From JANLSE01 sp038214135 (GTDB lineage: Bacteria; Chloroflexota; Chloroflexia; Chloroflexales; Roseiflexaceae), in contig JBBQSD010000146.1 of the NCBI GenBank assembly GCA_038214135.1, positions 1 through 14,971 on the forward strand: a stretch of 14,971 nt of DNA. Direction: 5' to 3'. The notes under the pieces are model-generated. The model was not told the origin of the DNA. It worked only from the letters and a program-made list of their open reading frames with translations, and did no database searches. Shown in pieces: positions 6,242 through 12,743 of the stretch (positions are counted from its first letter, which is position 1; every line of letters starts with the position of its first letter). A program made the position numbers and the translations under genes.

Positions 6242-7249
6242 TCAACCCCCATACTGTTCCAGCATTCTGCGGGCATGTTCCTGCACTTCATCGCGCAATG
6301 CTATTGGTTCGATGACTTCTACCTCTGCGCCCCAGCCAAGCACCCACGAGCGCATTTCGCGTGTTCCGCCAACGCGCATGATCAGTTCGCATCCGCCATC
6401 AGGCAGATCGACCACCTGCTGGCTATGATGCCAGATGCTCTCCTTGACGCGTGAGGCAACCACTGCGGAAAACCGTAGCCGTACCACAACCTCTGCATCG
6501 TCCATCACGCCCCATGCCGATGCCAAATGGGTGTATGGATCGAAACTATCGGGAATCGTGTAGGTTCCTGGTAACGCTTCCGCACCAACAATCCGCTCCA
6601 ACTTGAAGGTTCGCAACGCACCACGCAGAGCGTCGTAGCCAATCACATACGAGGCTGGCTCACTACGGGAAACCTCCAGAAAATAGGGGCAGATCTCACG
6701 TTCCGTCACATCGCCACTGGCGGCACGGTAGCGAATGACAACCCGCCGCCGATCGGCCCAGGCGCGGGTAATTGTCTCCAGAACACGAATATAATCGGTG
6801 CGTAGGCTGCGGGCGCGGATCAGATCGGCAACATGGGCGAGGTGTGCGGAGATCGTTTCGTCGGGGAGGCCAGCGGCGAGTTTCTGCAGCGCTGAAACAA
6901 CATGCGGGTTATGCTCATCGCTGTGATGGGAGAGCAAGCGAGCCGCAAAATACAGGGCAATCGCTTCGTTCAGATTGAGCCGGACTGTCGAAAGATAGCG
7001 CTCGCGGTTGATGCCATAGCGGCCATTATTCTGCCAAACGGGCACACCCATTTCTTCGAGCGCATCAAGATCGCGATAGATCGTTCGCCGATCAACACCA
7101 CAGCGTTCGGCAAGATCATTGACTCGTAGGCCAAGCGGAGCATTGTAGAGAACATGCTCGATTCGGCTGAGGCGAGCCGCTTTACTTTGGATACGTTCCA
7201 CAGTGATGAGCCAGAGGCGAGAGGCAAGAGATGGGCAATCTAGCCGCAC
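6242..7249 (-). CDS. WYL-domain transcriptional regulator (HTH_11-WYL)
   Basis: A 335-residue protein from GTG 7249, which has GGGAG 9 bases upstream and lies 15 bases after the stop of the preceding gene. GTG 7201 (VERIQSKAARLSRIE) is an alternative start that would fit homologue length but lacks a ribosome site. Residues 27-80 form a DeoR-like winged helix (LSRIEHVLYN, GLRVNDLAERCGVDRRTIYRDLDAL, wing NNGRYGI). Residues about 155-250 are the WYL domain (RRRVVIRYRAASG, ICPYFLEVSR, TFKLERI); the WYL tripeptide position reads SYV here. Residues 255-330 are the C-terminal extension. WYL proteins bind nucleic-acid-like or nucleotide ligands and often repress mobile or defence genes; the target here is unknown. 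Confidence 0.88.
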   Translation of the reverse strand: MRLDCPSLASRLWLITVERIQSKAARLSRIEHVLYNAPLGLRVNDLAERCGVDRRTIYRDLDALEEMGVPVWQNNGRYGINRERYLSTVRLNLNEAIALYFAARLLSHHSDEHNPHVVSALQKLAAGLPDETISAHLAHVADLIRARSLRTDYIRVLETITRAWADRRRVVIRYRAASGDVTEREICPYFLEVSRSEPASYVIGYDALRGALRTFKLERIVGAEALPGTYTIPDSFDPYTHLASAWGVMDDAEVVVRLRFSAVVASRVKESIWHHSQQVVDLPDGGCELIMRVGGTREMRSWVLGWGAEVEVIEPIALRDEVQEHARRMLEQYGG

Positions 7250-7264
7250 ATCTCCTGGCTCCCT

Positions 7265-7606
7265 TTATACAAGGCCAGTGAATTTGAGGATGACCATGCC
7301 ACCAAATAACAGCACACTCCAGATCGCAATCTTCACGAGATCGCTGCGTGCGACGACATAATCCTGTGTGTAATCAACCGGTTCTGCCGTTGGGCGAATG
7401 ATTGGCTTGCGTGTTTGGCGTGCTTGGCGAGCTGCCGGGCGTGGCGTCAGATCAACTCGTGGAGCTGCTGCGACAACTGCCTCGGCTGCTTCTAGCTCTT
7501 GCTGATCACTCAGATCACTCTCGACCGGGCGAGGGGTATTTGTGTTAGCACGTGCAGCCTGGCGTGCGTTTTTCTGGCGGCGCTGTGCGCGGGAAGGGGA
7601 AGCCAT
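7265..7606 (-). CDS. Small basic protein with one C-terminal membrane helix
   Basis: A 113-residue protein with GGAGG 9 bases before the ATG at 7606. The first 30 residues are rich in Arg, Gln and Ala (SRAQRRQKNARQAARAN), the middle is Ala/Pro/Arg-rich and probably disordered, and residues about 90-110 (VKIAIWSVLLFGGMVILKFTG) form a single membrane helix near the C-terminus. This predicts a tail-anchored cytoplasmic protein. No family was recognised. Its stop is 15 bases before the WYL start, so the two probably form an operon driven from the promoter at 7694. Confidence 0.75.
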   Translation of the reverse strand: MASPSRAQRRQKNARQAARANTNTPRPVESDLSDQQELEAAEAVVAAAPRVDLTPRPAARQARQTRKPIIRPTAEPVDYTQDYVVARSDLVKIAIWSVLLFGGMVILKFTGLV

Positions 7607-7693
7607 TGGACATTCCTCCCAGATATGTTCGCGGCACCATGATAGGCCGATTTCTGATTTCTTTGGGCGGCAAAAACCACCCTTAACCTCTCG

Positions 7694-7702
7694 ATTATAC
7701 CA
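7694..7702 (-). promoter_or_regulatory. Extended -10 promoter for the 113-residue gene
   Basis: On the minus strand TGGTATAAT (TG-n-TATAAT), with the hexamer at 7699-7694. No good -35 is visible. The start point near 7687 leaves an 80-base leader before ATG 7606. Confidence 0.6.
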
Positions 7703-7777
7703 TAGAAAACCTCCAAGGGGATACCTGGGCTTTCGCCCAGGGTGGGAATTGGAGAACGGCGAAACGAACGCACGTTC

Positions 7778-7806
7778 TTACAAAATATATTGGCATATGG
7801 TATAAT
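7778..7806 (+). promoter_or_regulatory. Promoter of tnpB
   Basis: TGGTATAAT (extended -10; hexamer 7801-7806) with a weak -35 TTACAA (7778-7783) at a 17-base spacing. The start point would fall at about 7812-7814, on top of the apparent ATT start codon, which suggests a leaderless message. Confidence 0.55.
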
Positions 7807-7812
7807 ACGCAT

Positions 7813-8985
7813 ATTCAACGAACACTACGGGTACAACTGAACCCCTCGCACGCGCAAGCCGACTCGCTTCAGGAAACCAGTCGATTGTTTACGGCTGCGT
7901 TTAATACCGTGTGTGAACATGGATGGAATGCGCGGATATCGAATGGTGTGGCGTTGCACCATGCGACCTATTACCCGCTCAAGTTCGAACACCCAACGCT
8001 GGTGAGTGATTTGGTGGTTCAGGCACGAGTCAAAGCAACGGAAACACTCAAGAGTGCATTTGCCGTGCAACGAAAGGCGGAACGCGAACAGACCGATACC
8101 AAGGTGGACATGCCACACTCGGACGCCTGCCCACCGCGCTACAACGTGCATACCTACCGTGTAGATTGGGAGAGTTGCACGGTTCGGATGAGTACCGTCA
8201 CAGGCCGTCAGACAATCCGCTTCACGATTCCTGACTACAGCGCGAAGTGGGCAGGCTATCCGACTGATACCGCCGATCTGCTGTTTCGACATGGCTCCTG
8301 GTGGTTGCATATTGTTGTCACCGTTCCAGCTCCTGACATGGCACCAACTGAGCAGGTTACGGGTGTTGACCTGGGTATCGTGCGACCCGCTGTTACATCC
8401 AACAATCACTTCCTGGGCAAACAAGCGTGGAAAGCAATTGAAGGCAAGCAGTTTCACCTGAAACGCGCCTTGCAACGGAAGGGCACGCGAAGCGCCAAGC
8501 GGCACTTGAAACGAGTTCGTTCGCGCCAAGCCCGTTTCCGACGCAACTGCGATCATGTCCTGAGTAAACAGATTGTTGGTTCTGTTCAGCCAGGCAGCAC
8601 GATTGTGATCGAACGTCTGACCGACATCCGAAAATGAAGCAAGGTCAGAAAGACCATCACTGCCCGCCGTATCCATAGTTGGTCGTTTGCCCAACTCAGA
8701 ACCTTTATTGCGTATAAGGCCGAAGAACGCGGGTGTACGGTGGTTGCGGTTGACCCGCGACATACCTCGCAAGCCTGTAGCTGCTGTGGGCATACTGCCC
8801 GCAACAACCGTCGTTCGCGCGGGCGTTTTGTGTGTCGGAACTGTGGTTTTGAACTACATGCCGATCTGCATGCCTCTCGTACTATCGCGGCCAAGTACCA
8901 TGCCAGTGTTGCTAGACGTGATGCTGGCGGGCTGCCTATCAGTCAGCCAATCGTGTCCAGTCGTGAGTCCGCGACTCTCGATTGA
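7813..8985 (+). pseudogene. tnpB: tnpB, RNA-guided nuclease, interrupted by one in-frame TGA
   Basis: One frame runs from 7813 to the TGA at 8983-8985, giving 390 codons before the stop (the usual TnpB size), and is broken only by TGA at 8635-8637. N-terminal homology begins at the ATT codon 7813 (QRTLRVQLNPSHAQADSLQETS); the first conventional start is TTG 7885. RuvC residues are all present: D186 in GVDLGI, E267 in IVIERLTDI and D351 in HADLHASRTIA (normally DxNAS, so Asn to His). The zinc finger CSCCGH...CRNCGF is intact. The break lies just after RuvC-II (DIRK*SKVRKTI); CGA to TGA would be a single transition. The N-terminal product (7885-8637) lacks the zinc finger and the last catalytic Asp. 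TnpB is the omega-RNA-guided nuclease of IS200/IS605 elements. Probably inactive, unless TGA is read through. Confidence 0.88.
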
Positions 8986-9015
8986 GATGCAAGCTACGGG
9001 CTTTAGCCCCAGTAG
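8965..9015 (+). ncRNA. Candidate omega/reRNA scaffold at the right end of the element
   Basis: GAGTC-CGC-GACTC (8965-8977, inside the end of tnpB) and CTAC-GGGC-TTTA-GCCC-(CA)-GTAG (8994-9015) are consecutive hairpins. In known TnpB elements the guide RNA overlaps the tnpB 3' end and the right end, with the guide being the flanking DNA. By that model the guide would start near 9016-9021. The boundary and expression are inferred. Confidence 0.5.
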
Positions 9016-9187
9016 TTACTGACACTGCGTGCTATACTCATTGCAGGAAAGAATAAGTAAACATTGAGCTATATGCTCTGTATTTGCTTGTTCCTTTGCT
9101 ACTGCACAAAAGAACAAGACTCTGATGTTTATGTTGTTCTCCCTGTATAAAGGTGTTGGGCTGCATAGCTAAAGGTCAATATATACG

Positions 9188-10210
9188 ATGTTTGATCGTC
9201 TCATACGTGCCGCGCAATCGCTGTTTGGCCCTGCAGATGTGCGTATTCCGGCAGTATCTATTGCTGGCCCGGTGCCGTCTGCGATTACATCCCGCGTTCT
9301 GCTGATTATCCATAATCCGCCGGTTGCCTCGGAGGGTGGCCGACGGCTGAACCAGATTTTTGGCTGGAACGACCCAGATGCTCTGGCTGCACAATATGCC
9401 GCTGATCTGGCACGCTGCAGTGGCGGGTATTTGCAGTATCAGATTGTTGATCGAATCCAGGCCGATTTCTTCCCGCTCAAGCTGGATGGATTTCGCTACA
9501 CTGGCGATAGTTATGTCCATGGTTGGCGCAGCCGCCGGATGCACGAGCCTGATGCGATCGATTATGGATCACAGATTGCCGCGTTTAAGCTGATCGAGCG
9601 CTTTGAAAATAATGAGTTCGATGAGGTCTGGTTTCTGACGTTCCCATATGCTGGTGATTATGAATCGACAATGGTTGGGCGGGATGCCTTCTGGTGTAAT
9701 TCACCGCCTGTGCCGAATACAAGCGATTGCCAGGGGCGTTTTGTGATGATGGGCTTCAACTATGAGCGCGGTGTCGATTGTATGCTGGAGAATTTCGGCC
9801 ATCGTACCGAATCAATCATGAGCCATGTGTTTCGCAACCACCCGGCCACCCAGAACCTGTGGGAATTGTTTACGCGCTATGATCAAACGCACCCTGGCCA
9901 ATCACAGTGTGGGAATGTCCATTTTGCGCCAAGCAGCCAGCGCGATTATGATTGGGGCAATCGGCGGCCAGTTGTGAGCCATGCCGATGATTGGTATAGC
10001 TTCCCGCATTTACCGGGGAATGCCCGCACGATGACATGCGATGAGTGGGGTGGTGGCGAGATGCGGCTCCATCATCTGTGGTGGTTCAGCCATCTGCCCA
10101 AGGTCAGCGGCGAGACGTTTGGGGTCAGTAATAATTGGTGGGAGTATCTTGTGTTCGCCCGCAACCCAGATATCCCCGCCGATTTGCCACAGGGGCAGTT
10201 GGGGCGGTAG
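9188..10210 (+). CDS. Conserved-looking protein of unknown function, 340 residues
   Basis: I do not recognise a named family. The ATG at 9188 has only a weak ribosome site (AAAGG about 13 bases upstream). There is no signal peptide or membrane helix; residues 1-35 look variable. A hydrophobic strand VLLIIHNPPVASEGG (37-51) opens the folded part. Other distinctive stretches: GWNDPDALAAQYAADL (59-74), FDEVWFLTFPYAGDYEST (144-161), FWCNSPP (168-174), MMGFNYERGV (187-196), NFGHRTESIMSHVF (202-215), CGNVHFAP (241-248) and HHLWWFSHLP (295-304). It has six Cys (77, 170, 181, 198, 241, 284) and many His and Trp. Clustered polar residues (H42, E193, H205, E208, H213, H245, H265) suggest an enzyme, perhaps metal-dependent, but this is inference. 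It stands alone between the TnpB element and the repeat-rich spacer. Confidence 0.75.
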   Translation: MFDRLIRAAQSLFGPADVRIPAVSIAGPVPSAITSRVLLIIHNPPVASEGGRRLNQIFGWNDPDALAAQYAADLARCSGGYLQYQIVDRIQADFFPLKLDGFRYTGDSYVHGWRSRRMHEPDAIDYGSQIAAFKLIERFENNEFDEVWFLTFPYAGDYESTMVGRDAFWCNSPPVPNTSDCQGRFVMMGFNYERGVDCMLENFGHRTESIMSHVFRNHPATQNLWELFTRYDQTHPGQSQCGNVHFAPSSQRDYDWGNRRPVVSHADDWYSFPHLPGNARTMTCDEWGGGEMRLHHLWWFSHLPKVSGETFGVSNNWWEYLVFARNPDIPADLPQGQLGR

Positions 10211-10215
10211 AGACG

Positions 10216-10259
10216 CAAGAACCAAGAACCAAGAACCGAGAACTACTGAACTACTGAAC
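10216..10259. repeat. Heptamer and octamer tandem repeats after a stop codon
   Basis: CAAGAAC three times (10216-10236), CGAGAAC (10237-10243), then TACTGAAC twice (10244-10259). The array starts 6 bases after the stop at 10210. All units share a GAAC-like ending and switch from a 7- to an 8-base period. Confidence 0.9.
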
Positions 10260-10311
10260 TGCGAAACTACTTCGCCGCACCCCGAATCACATTTCTGGTA
10301 GTTAGTATGAG

Positions 10312-10438
10312 TACTTCGTAAAGTAAGTTCTTGGGGCTTTCGCGCTTTATTGCCCTCACCCCTAGCCCCTCTCCCATTGGGAGAGGGGCAGCGCAGCAGG
10401 GGTGAGGGAGCATATCGAGAAACTCACTTTACAGAGTA
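10312..10438. repeat. MITE-like nested inverted repeat
   Basis: Inner part: CCCTCACCCCT (10353-10363) with AGGGGTGAGGG (10398-10408), both perfect, enclosing CCCCTCTCCC-ATT-GGGAGAGGGG (10366-10388). Outer part: GTAAAGTAAGTT (10318-10329) matches the complement of AACTCACTTTAC (10421-10432) at 11 of 12 bases, and over 19 bases 15 match. The whole 127 bases can fold into one long hairpin. The C/G-rich inner part is the kind of dispersed palindrome seen in many genomes. No ORF. Confidence 0.8.
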
Positions 10439-10701
10439 ATTAGCGCCATGTTTAAAGTCTTTCCTGAACCTGCAAAGTGCTGCCGCCAGGCAGCCGTAGC
10501 GGAGGCATGCACCACCAAGGCATGGGCAGCAGCGGGCGTTACCTTGATCATAAAAATAAAACCGATCAAGAGTGGGCGTAGAGCTATATCAACGTTAGTA
10601 TTGTATCCGCAGATTTCCACAGATTTCCGCAGATTTTATGGTTCATCATCTGCATCAGCATTGACGTGCCCCCAGATCAGCCAAACGACCGACCTATTTT
10701 C
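10439..10701. other. Non-coding spacer before the ABC exporter
   Basis: No convincing gene: short frames here have no ribosome site or family features. It holds the inverted repeat CTTGATC (10543-10549) / GATCAAG (10564-10570) around an A-rich 14-base loop, and the triple 10-mer at 10607-10636. Confidence 0.6.
10607..10636. repeat. Three 10-bp direct repeats CC(G/A)CAGATTT
   Basis: CCGCAGATTT, CCACAGATTT and CCGCAGATTT follow without gaps. The 10-bp period is close to one helical turn, so identical faces are presented. The array lies 80 bases upstream of the ABC exporter -10 box. It could be a binding array or simply a dispersed repeat. Confidence 0.85.
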
Positions 10702-10721
10702 GCACACTTGTGTGCTATAAT
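10702..10721 (+). promoter_or_regulatory. ABC exporter promoter with abutting palindrome
   Basis: TGCTATAAT (10713-10721) is an extended -10 box with a perfect TATAAT at 10716-10721. GCACAC-TT-GTGTGC (10702-10715) is a symmetric 6+2+6 repeat ending exactly at the -10 and filling the promoter spacer, where a repressor would block polymerase. No clear -35. The expected start is near 10728. Confidence 0.65.
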
Positions 10722-10764
10722 GAGGTTACATGACTGAATAAATAGGGTTCTATCGGTAGTGGGT

Positions 10765-10797
10765 GGCTGTAGGCCGAACTATGCCTACAGCCGTTTT
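10765..10797 (+). promoter_or_regulatory. Leader hairpin, candidate attenuator
   Basis: GGCTGTAGGC (10765-10774) and GCCTACAGCC (10783-10792) pair perfectly over 10 bp around an 8-base loop, followed by GTTTTGTG. It sits between the promoter and the ribosome site GGAGG. The loop bases GAACTAT (10776-10782) could also pair with upstream ATAGGGTTC (10742-10750, two bases bulged), so a switch is conceivable. The T run is short, so this may be a weak or conditional terminator. Confidence 0.5.
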
Positions 10798-10813
10798 GTG
10801 TCGGGAGGAATGT

Positions 10814-12625
10814 ATGCAGAGCAGCGAGTTTACCGTTCAGAATGCGTACCGCTATGATCATCGTGGCCCGCTCCGCTGGATCATATCGCACGTCTGGCGC
10901 TACAAATTGTTTGTGCTTGGCGGGCTTGGCGGCACACTCGGTGGCTCGATCTGCTATTCTGCCGCCCAGCGCATGATCGGCACTGCCGCCGGAGCGATTA
11001 TTGCGCCAACCAATGGCCCGGATCCACTGCCTGGCCTGGCATTGGCGATTCTTGGCCTGCTATTGGCCGAGGGTTTGCTGAATCTGACGGGCAGCCTCTC
11101 ATCGGAAAATGTGGCGGCGCGGGTCGAGGCTGATGCTCGTGAGGAACTGTACCGCAGCTTGCTTGGCAAGAACCAGACGTTTCATGATCGCCAGCGTACC
11201 GGCGATATTATGGCCCGCGCAACCGATGACACCAGCCGGATGAGCGATATGGTTGTGCCGGGATCGACGATGCTGTTTGAAACCGTGCTTGGCATTATTG
11301 TCCCGCTTGTGTTTATTGCGACGGTCAAGGCCGAATTGCTAGTTGCACCGATCCTGTTTGTGATCGCCTATATCATCAGTGTTCGGTTGTATATGCAACG
11401 GCTTGGCCCGATCATTGGCCGCCAGCGTGGCCAGTTTGGGCTGATGAATGCCGGTTTGGAAGAGACAGTCTCTGGCATTGAGGTTGTGAAGGCCAGTGCG
11501 CGCGAGGTGTTTGAGCGGGCCAAGTTCCGCAATAATGCCACCCGCTTCCGCGACCTGTTTATTATGCAGGGTGAGACCGAAGCGCGCTATCTACCGTTGC
11601 TGTTCTATGGCATTACGGTGGGCTTGACCTTCCTGCATGCAATGTTTCTGTATCAGCAGGGCCGCATCACAATTGGCGAGATCATCTCGGTGATGGCGCT
11701 GATGGCTGTGCTGCGCTTCCCGGCCTTTATCTCGCTGTTCTCGCTTTCATTGGTGCAATCGGGCATTTCGAGTGCTGCCCGCATTCTGGCGATCATCACG
11801 GCGAAGACAGATCTGGACGAGAACATGAGCGGGCATCAAGGCCAGATCAAGGGCGAGATCGTGTTCGAGGATGTCAGCTTTGATTATGGCGATACCGCTG
11901 TGATCAAGGATGTCTCCTTTCGCGTCGCCCCAGGACAGACAGTCGCAATCGTTGGGCAGACGGGTTCTGGCAAAAGCGCATTGACACGCCTCGTGAACCG
12001 GACATATGAGGCTACCAAGGGCCGGGTGCTGATCGATGGCACTGATGTGCGTGAATGGAGCCTGGATTCCCTGCGCTCACAGATCTCGAAGATCGAGCAG
12101 GATGTGTTCCTGTTCTCGCGCTCATTGGCCGATAATATTGCCTTTGGTGCGCCGAATGCCACCCAGGAGCAGATCGAAATGGCAGCCAGGGGTGCTCAGG
12201 CACACGATTTCATTATGGCCATGCCAGATAGCTATGCGACGGTGGTTGGCGAGCGTGGTGTCACGCTTTCTGGTGGGCAGCGCCAGCGCGTTGCACTCGC
12301 CCGTGCCTTCCTGAGTGATCCACGCATTCTGATCCTGGATGATTCAACCAGCGCGATCGATAGTGCCACCGAGGATGAGATTCAGAAGGCGATCAGCAAA
12401 GCGCAAGAGGGCCGCACCACACTGCTGATCACCCATCGCATCTCGCAAATCCGCTGGGCCGATCTCATTCTGGTGCTGGATAAAGGCCAGATTGTGGCCA
12501 AGGGCACCCACGATGAACTATTGCGTCATTCACTTCACTATCGGCGGATCTTTGCCCGCTATGATGCGGATCTGCCACCACTCGCAGCGCCGGATGAGCA
12601 GAAACAGGAAGCGGTAGCGGTGTAG
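10814..12625 (+). CDS. ABC exporter half-transporter, subunit with degenerate ATP site
   Basis: A 603-residue fused membrane and ATPase protein. ATG 10814 is chosen for GGAGG 5 bases upstream; an in-frame GTG at 10763 would run through the leader hairpin. Residues about 25-325 form the six-helix type I exporter domain, with coupling-loop features (EETVSGIEVVKASARE). The ATPase domain spans about 350-585: Walker A GQTGSGKS (381-388), Q-loop Gln429, signature LSGGQ (485-489), Walker B ILILDD with Asp510 where Glu is expected, and H-loop His541. A canonical signature but non-canonical Walker B marks one half of a heterodimer with asymmetric ATP sites. The partner follows 118 bases downstream. 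Exported substrate (drug, lipid or peptide) is unknown. Confidence 0.95.
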   Translation: MQSSEFTVQNAYRYDHRGPLRWIISHVWRYKLFVLGGLGGTLGGSICYSAAQRMIGTAAGAIIAPTNGPDPLPGLALAILGLLLAEGLLNLTGSLSSENVAARVEADAREELYRSLLGKNQTFHDRQRTGDIMARATDDTSRMSDMVVPGSTMLFETVLGIIVPLVFIATVKAELLVAPILFVIAYIISVRLYMQRLGPIIGRQRGQFGLMNAGLEETVSGIEVVKASAREVFERAKFRNNATRFRDLFIMQGETEARYLPLLFYGITVGLTFLHAMFLYQQGRITIGEIISVMALMAVLRFPAFISLFSLSLVQSGISSAARILAIITAKTDLDENMSGHQGQIKGEIVFEDVSFDYGDTAVIKDVSFRVAPGQTVAIVGQTGSGKSALTRLVNRTYEATKGRVLIDGTDVREWSLDSLRSQISKIEQDVFLFSRSLADNIAFGAPNATQEQIEMAARGAQAHDFIMAMPDSYATVVGERGVTLSGGQRQRVALARAFLSDPRILILDDSTSAIDSATEDEIQKAISKAQEGRTTLLITHRISQIRWADLILVLDKGQIVAKGTHDELLRHSLHYRRIFARYDADLPPLAAPDEQKQEAVAV

Positions 12626-12720
12626 AAGTCAGGAGTCAGGAGCCAGAATATGCTAGTGATATATGTTTGTGGCTAAAGCATGCGGTATACAGAGCATAAG
12701 GCTTTTAACTCCTGACTTCT
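12624..12720. repeat. 13-bp inverted repeat and AGTCAGG heptamers between the ABC genes
   Basis: AGAAGTCAGGAGT (12624-12636) and ACTCCTGACTTCT (12708-12720) are exact complements 71 bases apart, spanning nearly the whole gap. The left arm overlaps the stop of the first gene. The right arm ends 23 bases before the next ATG. AGTCAGG-AGTCAGG-AGCCAGA (12628-12647) makes a 7-base period. A hairpin here could set the ratio of the two subunits, or both arms may just be copies of the same dispersed word. Confidence 0.8.
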
Positions 12721-12743
12721 GAATACATACAAAGGTGTGATCT

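Larger units (their letters stand above)
7724..9020 (+). mobile_element. Solo TnpB element (IS200/IS605-like), ends approximate
   Basis: The element is defined by a tnpB reading frame flanked by two similar short hairpins: CCTGGGC-TTTC-GCCCAGG at 7724-7741 on the left, and CTAC-GGGC-TTTA-GCCC-(CA)-GTAG at 8994-9015 on the right, just past the tnpB stop. IS200/IS605 ends are subterminal hairpins rather than terminal inverted repeats, so this fits. There is no tnpA transposase gene in the window, so it would move only with help in trans. Exact ends and the target motif cannot be set from one copy. Confidence 0.7.

Noticed and set aside
7825..8793. 322-codon minus-strand open frame
   Set aside because: It lies antisense to tnpB; the plus-strand frame has clear TnpB motifs, and this one has no family features or ribosome site.
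9057..9120. Small RNA or terminator between the TnpB element and the 340-residue gene
   Set aside because: CTTGTTC/GAACAAG and GAGC/GCTC can pair, but these are copies of the GAACAA word and a very short stem, without a T run.
10448..10720. 90-codon plus-strand frame before the exporter
   Set aside because: No ribosome site, it runs through the triple 10-mer and ends inside the exporter promoter.
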